From: Clostridia bacterium
Lineage (GTDB): Bacteria; Bacillota; Clostridia; Oscillospirales; CAG-382
Reading direction: 5' to 3'
Assembly: GCA_017646185.1 (NCBI GenBank)
Contig: JAGCNA010000267.1
Coordinates: 1 to 6,444 of the forward strand
Length of the DNA stretch: 6,444 nt
The notes under the pieces are model-generated. The model did no database searches and was not told where the DNA came from. It was given only the letters and a program-made list of their open reading frames with translations. Both the position numbers and the translations under genes were made by a program. The first letter of the stretch is position 1; each line of letters begins with the position of its first letter. Positions 1-5,550 of this stretch are shown piece after piece.

Positions 1-197
1 GCGCTTGCGAGGATCATAACCACTTCTTTTTCCGGCTGGATGGAGATATTGAAAAACTTTTCCGCTTCCTTGGAAATGGTTCCTCTGCCGTGTAAAACGG
101 TGCCTCCCCTTGCGCCGCAGGCTTTGGCCGCCTCCATTGCTTCTTCCGAAAAGCCGTTATTTACTATTGCCAATATACATTTATATCCACTGCTCAT
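1..197 (-). CDS. P-II-like regulatory protein, second copy (N-terminal 65 residues, runs off the left edge)
   Basis: The visible N-terminal 65 residues read as a ferredoxin-like P-II fold: a first strand (YKCILAIVNNG), a helix (EEAMEAAKACGARG), a second strand leading into the T-loop position (GGTVLHGRGT), then EKEVVMILAS as the third strand. The GGTVLHGRGT block is typical of the P-II-like proteins found beside DUF1538 transporters in Firmicutes. P-II proteins are trimeric cytoplasmic sensors of nucleotides (and often 2-oxoglutarate) that act by binding partner proteins; the ligand here is unknown. The start ATG (195-197) overlaps the TAA stop of the upstream P-II-like gene by one base (TAATG), and AAGGAG lies ten bases before it, so this is co-transcribed and probably translationally coupled. 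The T-loop lacks the uridylylated tyrosine of GlnB/GlnK. The C-terminal half lies outside the window. Confidence 0.8.
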   Translation of the reverse strand, partial: MSSGYKCILAIVNNGFSEEAMEAAKACGARGGTVLHGRGTISKEAEKFFNISIQPEKEVVMILAS

Positions 198-628
198 TAT
201 TTCTTCTCTCCTTCTTTTATAGTTCGATCGTTGCTCAAAAGCTGGTACATCGATACTCCTATAATACTGTCCAAAGAAACGGTATATGCGATACCCTTGC
301 CGTTTTTGACCTTATGGAATTTTTCCTCCAGAGTGTCAAGAGCATCTTTTACCCTATCTTCTCTTATATAAGAAATAATAACGGATTTATCCGATTCGAT
401 AAGCCCCAAAAGCGCCAGCATCTGTGTATTTGCGGTGCCTTTTCCGTATAAAACCATCTGGACGTTAACTTCGAACTGCTCCAAAAGGTCTACGTAAAAC
501 AAGGTTTTGCTTCTGTCTACTACGGTGATCAAAAGCTTTAATTTGCGCACGTTGGAAACCTGTTTTTTTACGGGAGCGGGTTTATATTCTTTTTCCCCTG
601 CTATTCTTTTTATTACTCTTACGGGCAT
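197..628 (-). CDS. P-II-like regulatory protein with N-terminal extension (143 aa)
   Basis: This is a 143-residue protein whose residues about 29-131 look like a P-II fold. The first strand is KLKLLITVVD (29-38), followed by a helix, the strand VQMVLYGKGT (56-65), a short T-loop segment, the strand SVIISYI (82-88), a helix (RVKDALDTLEEKF), and KNGKGIAYTVSLDSIIG (108-124), which resembles the nucleotide-contacting C-terminal strand. Canonical GlnB/GlnK proteins have about 112 residues; the extra 28 residues at the N terminus are basic (VRVIKR, KPAPVKK) and unassigned. The T-loop region is shorter than in GlnB and has no equivalent of Tyr51, so GlnD-type uridylylation is not expected. The start is supported by AGGAGG five bases upstream. 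It lies nine bases after the DUF1538 transporter gene and overlaps the next P-II-like gene, so the likely partner is the transporter. Family call fairly sure; ligand unknown. Confidence 0.8.
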   Translation of the reverse strand: MPVRVIKRIAGEKEYKPAPVKKQVSNVRKLKLLITVVDRSKTLFYVDLLEQFEVNVQMVLYGKGTANTQMLALLGLIESDKSVIISYIREDRVKDALDTLEEKFHKVKNGKGIAYTVSLDSIIGVSMYQLLSNDRTIKEGEKK

Positions 629-633
629 ACCTA

Positions 634-639
634 CCTCCT
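634..639 (-). promoter_or_regulatory. Shine-Dalgarno site overlapping the upstream stop codon
   Basis: A perfect AGGAGG on the minus strand lies five bases before the start of the 143-residue P-II-like gene. It shares bases with the TAG stop codon (638-640) of the DUF1538 gene, so ribosomes ending on the transporter sit on the initiation site of the regulator. This points to coupled expression of transporter and P-II-like protein. Confidence 0.75.
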
Positions 640-2155
640 ATAAAAAACGGATGATCTGGTCGTCATCTTCATCCAGAATACGCTTCATCGCCAGTTTTTC
701 GCTTACACGCTTTTTGGAAATGGCAGTAAAGCCCAAAAGCTGAATGGTAATAAGGGGTGTCATTGCGACCATGGCAACGATACCGAAAGCATCTGACAGA
801 ATATTCCCATCCATAGCAACGCAGGCGCCGATAGCAAAGGGCAGAATGAAGGTGGACGTTAAAGGACCGGAGGCTACTCCGCCCGAGTCAAAGGCGATAG
901 CTGTATATATCTTGGGCACGAAGAAGGATAATCCCAAGGAAATGAGATAACCGGGCACCAGATAATACAGTATGGAAAATCCGAAAATAATTCGGATAAC
1001 CGAAAGACATATAGAAAGTCCTACGCCGATGCTTAAAGCAAACATCATTGCGGTTTTGGACACGGTTCCGTTGGTGATCTCTTCTACCTGCTTGTTCAGC
1101 ACGTGCACCGCAGGCTCTGCCAATACCACCACCAGACCCAGCACGAATCCCACTGCGGCAATAACTGCGGGAGATGCTTTTGCAAGCTCTTGTCCCATTT
1201 TAAAGCCTATGGGCATAAATCCCACGTGAACGGAGGTGAGGAATATTATGAGTCCCACGTAAGTGATAGCGGCACCTACGGATATCTGGAAAAGCTTTTT
1301 CTTTGGCAGCTTTAAGAAAATAAAGTTGATAATGAAGAAGAAAGCTACAACCAATCCCAAAGCCACGGTTACGTCTTTGGTAGTTTTGAGAAGGGTGTGC
1401 AATACCGCTTCCCATATATTTTCCGCAAACATATAATCCTCTACGCCGGGTGCGGAAATATCACCGCCGTTTACAATGCTCAACAGAAGTACCGCAAGGA
1501 TAGGTCCCACAGAGCACATTGCCACCAAGCCGAAGCTGTTTTCGCTGGAGTTTCTGCCGCCGATAGTTGCGGCAATACCAACGCCCAGTGCCATTATAAA
1601 GGGAACGGTTATAGGACCCGTGGTCACACCGCCGGAATCAAAGGACAGAGGCAGCAGCACGAACTTTTCCGGTGAGGCGGCTACCAGCATCAAGGCTACG
1701 GCGAACAGCACCATATAAAAATATATGAGCATACTTGCCAGATCTTTTTTAAGCACGATCTTGAGTATGGATAAAATTAAAAACAGACCCACTCCCAGAC
1801 CGACGAAAAGTATTATGTATTTACTGCCCACCTGATCCGCAAGCACGGTAAGGTCCGGCTCCGCTACGGTGATAAGCACGCCCAAAGCAAAGCAAACGGT
1901 GAGCAACAGCTTTAAATTTTTGGATTTGGTAAGTCCCGAGCCCACGTGCTCACCCATAGGGGTCATAGCAACGTCTGCCCCCAAGGTAAAAAAGCCTATA
2001 CCCAAAATCAAAAACAAGGCGGATACACCGAAAATGAGCATTTCTCCCCCACCCACGTTTATAAGGGGTGTGAAATTGAGAAGAACCACTATGAGCGTTA
2101 CCGGCAGTACCGAAATCAACGCTTCTTTTATTTTACTGAATAATAATCGCTTCAT
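638..2155 (-). CDS. Tandem DUF1538 membrane protein, UmpA-UmpB-like cation/proton antiporter candidate (505 aa)
   Basis: This is a very hydrophobic 505-residue polytopic membrane protein built from two homologous DUF1538 halves. Matching blocks recur about 250 residues apart: AEPDLTVLADQV (98-109) with AEPAVHVLNKQV (346-357), FDSGGVTTGP (172-181) with FDSGGVASGP (422-431), and SFGLVAM (207-213) with AFGIVAM (456-462). DUF1538 is the domain of UmpA and UmpB, reported as a two-component Na+(Li+,K+)/H+ antiporter in Halomonas; here both halves are one chain. The embedded acidic residues E99/E347 and D173/D423 are candidates for ion coupling (inference). I chose the start at 2155 because the product then begins MKRLLFSKIKEALISVLP, a typical family N terminus. 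A longer in-frame start at 2311 would add 52 atypical residues and place the promoter inside the gene. The ribosome site (GGTGG, three bases before ATG) is weak. The C terminus is acidic (DEDDD, 495-499). Substrate is not proven. Confidence 0.85.
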   Translation of the reverse strand: MKRLLFSKIKEALISVLPVTLIVVLLNFTPLINVGGGEMLIFGVSALFLILGIGFFTLGADVAMTPMGEHVGSGLTKSKNLKLLLTVCFALGVLITVAEPDLTVLADQVGSKYIILFVGLGVGLFLILSILKIVLKKDLASMLIYFYMVLFAVALMLVAASPEKFVLLPLSFDSGGVTTGPITVPFIMALGVGIAATIGGRNSSENSFGLVAMCSVGPILAVLLLSIVNGGDISAPGVEDYMFAENIWEAVLHTLLKTTKDVTVALGLVVAFFFIINFIFLKLPKKKLFQISVGAAITYVGLIIFLTSVHVGFMPIGFKMGQELAKASPAVIAAVGFVLGLVVVLAEPAVHVLNKQVEEITNGTVSKTAMMFALSIGVGLSICLSVIRIIFGFSILYYLVPGYLISLGLSFFVPKIYTAIAFDSGGVASGPLTSTFILPFAIGACVAMDGNILSDAFGIVAMVAMTPLITIQLLGFTAISKKRVSEKLAMKRILDEDDDQIIRFL

Positions 2156-2203
2156 CTTCCACCAATTACGTTTTGCAAAAGCAAAAAAATTCTCTACATA
2201 TTT

Positions 2204-2232
2204 AGTATAACATATAAATATGAAGTTTTCTA
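2204..2232 (-). promoter_or_regulatory. Extended -10 promoter of the DUF1538 / P-II operon
   Basis: On the minus strand the -10 element is TATACT (2204-2209), preceded by TGT to give the extended form TGTTATACT. A weak -35 TAGAAA (2227-2232, four of six matches to TTGACA) stands 17 bases upstream. Predicted transcription starts near 2197, leaving a leader of about 40 bases before ATG 2155. The site supports the shorter transporter start. Confidence 0.6.
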
Positions 2233-2339
2233 CCCGTTCAAGAACATTTTTCAAAAGAAATACAGAGAAAAATATTCGCTTTTTATCGCCGTTTATATGA
2301 ATTATCGACAATGGGAAAGGGCGGTTTTGCCATAATCAC
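2233..2339. other. Spacer between two divergent promoters
   Basis: This AT-rich stretch separates the minus-strand DUF1538 promoter from the plus-strand promoter of the YwaF-like gene. An in-frame extension of the DUF1538 reading frame crosses it up to 2311 but shows no protein-like composition or ribosome site. I see no convincing operator or riboswitch in it. Confidence 0.5.
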
Positions 2340-2368
2340 TTGACTTGTAGACGAAAAAGGTATATAAT
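2340..2368 (+). promoter_or_regulatory. Consensus sigma-A-type promoter of the YwaF-like gene
   Basis: TTGACT (2340-2345) and TATAAT (2363-2368) are separated by 17 bases, eleven of twelve matches to consensus. The predicted transcription start near 2375 lies just before GGAGGA (2379-2384), so the leader is only about 18 bases long. Strong, apparently constitutive expression is expected from the match. Confidence 0.8.
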
Positions 2369-2392
2369 TGCCGTACATGGAGGAAGATTAAA

Positions 2393-3268
2393 ATGTATAT
2401 AAGTATGTTTAATTTCTGGTACTTCTTCTGGCTTATTCTTGCCGCAGGCGCTACTGCAGGATTATATTTTCTGCTGAGAAACCGCAGTGTGAAGTTGCAA
2501 AAATCCGTACTGTTTGCATTACTCGTTATTGGGCTTTTGCTCCATTTTCTGAAAGTATATATCCCGCCCTACAGCATAGATGAAGCGAGAATGCTGCGCG
2601 ACAGCTGGTTTGTAAACATCTGCGCCGCAAATATTGCGCTGTTCCCCTTTATGTTCTTTTCCAAAAACGAAAAGATAAAGGACTATATGTTTTATATCGG
2701 CGTATTAAGCGGTCTTATTGCTTTGTTTTACCCCCAAGAGCCTATGGCAAAACTTGACCAGCTTGCAGAACAGCTGGATATAGTACGCTTTTATTTCCAT
2801 CATTGGATGGTAATGGCAGTTCCCCTTTTGTCCGTACTTTTAAAGCACCACAAGCTTTCTTACAAGCGCGTGCTTTCCGCACCCGTCGGCTTGCTTCTGT
2901 TAATGCTGTTTATTATGCTTAACCAGGTATTCCAAGCAGAATTGGGATTTGTTCCCTTGCATTCCGAAAGCAATTTTTTGGGAATAGGCTATAAAAACAC
3001 CTCATACATATGGGGTCCGGGAGTGAACGATGCTATCGGAAGCTTTTTCGCCATATTCACGCCGGAAATCTTTAAAACCGTGCCTGTCGGACAGTATGCG
3101 GGGCAGGAAAAATATTGGCCCTGGTTCTGGATTATCGTTCCCGTGTTCCTGCTTGTAACTCCCCTTTCCTTCCTTATCTGCATGATCTTTGACGGAAAGA
3201 ATTTTGCAAACGACGTAAAGGCGCAAAAACGCTTTATAATGAAAAAGCTTACAGCAAAAGCAAAATAA
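2393..3268 (+). CDS. Seven-helix membrane protein resembling the YwaF/TIGR02206 group (291 aa)
   Basis: This is an integral membrane protein with about seven hydrophobic segments, roughly at residues 9-27, 38-55, 72-90, 97-113, 133-150, 160-178 and 243-265, and a basic cytoplasmic tail (KRFIMKKLTAKAK). The pattern of helices and the blocks WFVNICAANIALFPF (72-86), IALFYPQEP (109-117) and FYFHHWMVM (133-141) resemble B. subtilis YwaF / TIGR02206 proteins, a family of unknown biochemical function. The usual family length is about 230 residues as I recall it; the excess is mainly a polar, aromatic-rich loop at about 180-240 containing GIGYKNTSYIWGPG (197-210). The start at 2393 has GGAGGA eight bases upstream; a second ATG (2405) has no better site. 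The gene is monocistronic, with its own promoter and a terminator just after the stop. The family call is from residue pattern only, and no function is claimed. Confidence 0.6.
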   Translation: MYISMFNFWYFFWLILAAGATAGLYFLLRNRSVKLQKSVLFALLVIGLLLHFLKVYIPPYSIDEARMLRDSWFVNICAANIALFPFMFFSKNEKIKDYMFYIGVLSGLIALFYPQEPMAKLDQLAEQLDIVRFYFHHWMVMAVPLLSVLLKHHKLSYKRVLSAPVGLLLLMLFIMLNQVFQAELGFVPLHSESNFLGIGYKNTSYIWGPGVNDAIGSFFAIFTPEIFKTVPVGQYAGQEKYWPWFWIIVPVFLLVTPLSFLICMIFDGKNFANDVKAQKRFIMKKLTAKAK

Positions 3269-3273
3269 ATTCA

Positions 3274-3299
3274 AAAAAGCCATCTTTCGATGGCTTTTT
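3274..3299. terminator. Bidirectional intrinsic terminator between convergent genes
   Basis: AAAAAGCCATC (3274-3284) pairs with GATGGCTTTTT (3289-3299) around a TTTC loop, an 11-bp stem flanked by A and T runs on both sides. Read on the plus strand it ends the YwaF-like gene (stop at 3266-3268). Read on the minus strand it starts one base beyond the stop of the metal ATPase (3301-3303). One hairpin therefore serves both convergent genes. Confidence 0.85.
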
Positions 3300-3300
3300 C

Positions 3301-5181
3301 TTATTTCTTTATTCTGAACGCGCGCAGGGCATTAAGCACTGCGAGGATCATTACCCCCACGTCCGCAAATATGGCAAACCACATATTGGATAATCCGAAG
3401 GCGGTTAAAGCAAGGCAGGTAAATTTTACCGCTAACGAAAATATAATGTTGCCGTGGACTATGCCCACACATTTTCCGGATATTTTTACCGCGCTTACAA
3501 GCTGTATGGGATCATCATCCATAAGCACCACGTCCGCCGCTTCGATAGCGGCATCCGAACCGATCGCACCCATAGCAACGCCTACGTCTGCACGGGACAG
3601 CACGGGGGCATCGTTAATACCGTCCCCTACGAAAGCGAGTACGGATCTTTTGGATTTTTGCAAAAGATATTTTTCCACAGCCTCTACCTTTTGATGAGGT
3701 AAAAGTCCGCTTTGGAACTCGTCTGTGCCCACTGCTTGGGAAACTCTTTGGGCTTCGTTATAATTATCGCCCGTAAGCATTACCGTTTTTTTGATGCCTG
3801 CTTTCTTTAACAAGCCCATAGCTTTGGAAGAATTTTCCTTAACCGTATCCGAAACGAGCAGATATCCTGCGTAGCTTCCGTCAAGTGCCACGTGGACTGC
3901 GTTTCCTTCCCGAATATCCAAAGGAATTTCCGCCCCCGATTCCGCCATAAGCTTTGAATTTCCCACAGACACGTTCACTCCGTCTACCCGGGCGGTAACG
4001 CCTCTTCCCGCCAGCTCCCTGATATTGCAGACAGCATCTCTGTTTATATTCTTTCCATAGGCTTTTTTAAGACTTACGGCAATGGGATGGGAGGAAGCAC
4101 ACTCCGCACAGGCGGCAAAGCGCAAAAGCTCGTCTTCCGATACTCCCAAGGGCACGGCTGATACAACCGAAAACTCACCTTTGGTTAAAGTTCCCGTTTT
4201 ATCAAAAACCATATATTCGGTTTTTGAAAGGGCTTCAAGATAATTTGAGCCTTTTATGAGTATACCGTTTTTACTTGCACATCCCAACCCTGCAAAAAAG
4301 CTTAAAGGAACGCTTATTACCAAAGCGCAAGGACAGCTTACCACCAAAAAGGTTAAAGCACGGTACAGCCATATATCAAAGCCCGCCTCCCCGCCCGCAA
4401 GCATATTTACGGCAGGGGGGATAACAGCCAGCGCCGCCGCGCAACCGCACACGATAGGAGTATATATTCTTGCAAAACGGGATATAAAGGCTTCGAAACG
4501 GGATTTTTTTGAGGAAGCGGAAGACACCAGCTCAAGTATTTTACAAACCGTGGATTCTTCGTAAGGCTTGGTAACACGTACCTCCAAGGCACCTGTCATA
4601 TTAACACAGCCGCTTATGACCTCATCCCCCTCACCTACGTCCCGAGGGAGGCTTTCCCCCGTAAGAGCGCTTGTGTTGACAGAGGATGCGCCTTTTAAAA
4701 CCACACCGTCCAAGGGTATCTTTTCACCGGGGTCAATAAGTATAATATCCCCTACCCTTACCTCTTGGGGACTGACGGTAACAGCGCCGTTTTCCGTCTT
4801 AAGGGTTGCACGGTCGGGGCGGATATCCATAAGCGCCGCAATGCTTTTACGGCTTTTGCCCACGGCAAGGCTTTGAAAAAGCTCACCCGTGCAATAAAAA
4901 AGCATAACCGCCACCGCTTCGAGATAATCCCCGCTTTTGGTGTATATTGCCAAGGCAAAAGCACCTAACGTGGCTGCGGACATTAAAAAGTTTTCATCAA
5001 ACACTCTGCCGTTTAAAATTCCTTTTCCCGCTTTGCGGAGTATATCGAAGCCGATAACAAGATACACCCCGAAATAGCAGACAAAACGGTATATTCCGCT
5101 TATGGGCAAAAATAAAAGAAGTACCGTTAAAGCAAAGGTTATAAGTATGCGGCAAAGAAGCTTTTTTTGTTTTTTGTTCAT
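3301..5181 (-). CDS. P1B-type heavy-metal-translocating ATPase, Zn/Cd/Pb class, without HMA domain (626 aa)
   Basis: A metal-efflux ATPase of the inner membrane that couples ATP hydrolysis to export of soft divalent cations. In order: N-terminal hydrophobic helices (12-45 and following), the actuator motif TGES (174-177), the transmembrane metal motif CPC (283-285), the phosphorylation site DKTGT (D327), the P1B signature SHP (364-366), TGDN (470-473), and GDGINDAP (519-526). The last helices carry K586 and D607 (VKFTCLAL, FADVGVMILAVLNALR), matching the Lys and Asp of ZntA/CadA that mark the Zn2+/Cd2+/Pb2+ class rather than copper. At 626 residues it is about 100 shorter than ZntA or CadA because the N-terminal metal-binding domain is missing; a separate HMA protein is encoded four bases upstream. 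No Shine-Dalgarno is visible before ATG 5181, so translation is probably coupled to that gene. The exact metal is not resolvable. Confidence 0.95.
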   Translation of the reverse strand: MNKKQKKLLCRILITFALTVLLLFLPISGIYRFVCYFGVYLVIGFDILRKAGKGILNGRVFDENFLMSAATLGAFALAIYTKSGDYLEAVAVMLFYCTGELFQSLAVGKSRKSIAALMDIRPDRATLKTENGAVTVSPQEVRVGDIILIDPGEKIPLDGVVLKGASSVNTSALTGESLPRDVGEGDEVISGCVNMTGALEVRVTKPYEESTVCKILELVSSASSKKSRFEAFISRFARIYTPIVCGCAAALAVIPPAVNMLAGGEAGFDIWLYRALTFLVVSCPCALVISVPLSFFAGLGCASKNGILIKGSNYLEALSKTEYMVFDKTGTLTKGEFSVVSAVPLGVSEDELLRFAACAECASSHPIAVSLKKAYGKNINRDAVCNIRELAGRGVTARVDGVNVSVGNSKLMAESGAEIPLDIREGNAVHVALDGSYAGYLLVSDTVKENSSKAMGLLKKAGIKKTVMLTGDNYNEAQRVSQAVGTDEFQSGLLPHQKVEAVEKYLLQKSKRSVLAFVGDGINDAPVLSRADVGVAMGAIGSDAAIEAADVVLMDDDPIQLVSAVKISGKCVGIVHGNIIFSLAVKFTCLALTAFGLSNMWFAIFADVGVMILAVLNALRAFRIKK

Positions 5182-5185
5182 GGCG

Positions 5186-5404
5186 TTAAAAATCTATTTC
5201 GCAATCCGGTTCAATACGTCTGCACGCCTTTAAAACAGATTTCATTACCTTCTTTTCGTCTGCACCGGGGGCAAATTCTATTTCCATTTTAAGCAGCATA
5301 AAGTTTACGTTTGCGGACAAAACCCCTTCGGTGTTTGCCGCCGCTTTTTCCATTAAATTGGCGCAGTTTGCGCAATCCACTTCAATATTGTATGTTTTTT
5401 TCAT
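5186..5404 (-). CDS. Free-standing HMA heavy-metal-binding protein (72 aa)
   Basis: This is a small cytoplasmic protein with a complete HMA ferredoxin-like fold: the strand KKTYNIEV (2-9), the metal loop DCANC (D10, C11, C14), a helix (ANLMEKAAANTEGV), strands VLSANVNFML and KMEIEFAP, a helix (EKKVMKSVLKAC), and a C-terminal strand. The usual GM before the motif is replaced by EV, and an Asp directly precedes the first Cys, as in ZntA/CadA domains that bind Zn/Cd/Pb. A further pair, D67-C68 (EPDCEI), could add a ligand. It is effectively the N-terminal domain of the downstream ATPase carried on its own gene, so it probably delivers metal to, or controls, that pump. The ribosome site is a modest AAGGGA before ATG 5404. 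It is the first gene of the metal operon, behind the palindromic operator. Confidence 0.9.
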   Translation of the reverse strand: MKKTYNIEVDCANCANLMEKAAANTEGVLSANVNFMLLKMEIEFAPGADEKKVMKSVLKACRRIEPDCEIDF

Positions 5405-5432
5405 TGTATTTTCCCTTTTTATAAAATATATT

Positions 5433-5454
5433 CAATTAAGTAATTGCTTAATTG
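5433..5454. promoter_or_regulatory. Palindromic operator candidate for the ArsR-AraC regulator
   Basis: The inverted repeat CAATTAAG (5433-5440), six-base spacer TAATTG, CTTAATTG (5447-5454) is perfect in both 8-base arms. A nested palindrome CAATTA-AG-TAATTG occupies 5433-5446. Size and AT-rich make-up fit operators of ArsR/SmtB repressors such as CadC, CzrA and SmtB. It covers the -35 position (5444-5449) of the regulator promoter and lies just downstream of the predicted start of the efflux transcript, so one bound dimer could block both. Binding is inferred from position and symmetry. Confidence 0.7.
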
Positions 5455-5472
5455 TTGCAAACGTAGTATAAT
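5444..5472 (+). promoter_or_regulatory. Promoter of the ArsR-AraC regulator gene
   Basis: A perfect TATAAT (5467-5472) has a weak TTGCTT (5444-5449) 17 bases upstream. The -35 lies inside the right half of the palindromic operator, so the regulator is likely autoregulated. The expected start near 5479 leaves a leader of about 70 bases with no convincing structure. Confidence 0.65.
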
Positions 5473-5493
5473 GGGTAAAAGATAATATTTCAA
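5465..5493 (-). promoter_or_regulatory. Promoter of the HMA / metal ATPase operon
   Basis: On the minus strand TTGAAA (-35, 5488-5493) and TATACT (-10, 5465-5470) are separated by 17 bases, ten of twelve matches to consensus. Transcription would start near 5458, placing the palindromic operator at about +4 to +25 and giving a leader of about 54 bases. The -10 shares TATA (5467-5470) with the opposing promoter of the regulator. Confidence 0.7.
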
Positions 5494-5550
5494 CACACTG
5501 CGGACATTTGCTTCCGAAAGGGCGAATACCGTTTCCAAAGAGGATAAAAT

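Noticed and set aside
110..451. Plus-strand open frame opposite the P-II-like genes
   Set aside because: It lies antisense to two recognisable genes and its product is low-complexity hydrophobic sequence with no family pattern.
2156..2311. Possible 52-residue N-terminal extension of the DUF1538 protein from an ATG at 2311
   Set aside because: The extension has no ribosome site, does not resemble DUF1538 N termini, and contains a good extended -10 promoter; the start at 2155 gives a family-typical beginning.
2310..2332. Short complementary segments (GGC with GCC) before the YwaF-like promoter
   Set aside because: The possible stem is only three base pairs long and has no relation to the promoter spacing; it is expected by chance.
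4256..4564. Plus-strand open frame inside the ATPase gene
   Set aside because: It is a shadow frame of a well-supported ATPase with all catalytic motifs in the other strand.
5479..5550. Possible riboswitch or attenuator in the leader of the regulator gene
   Set aside because: Only very short complementary pieces (for example CGGA with TCCG) are present, with no terminator hairpin or known aptamer pattern.
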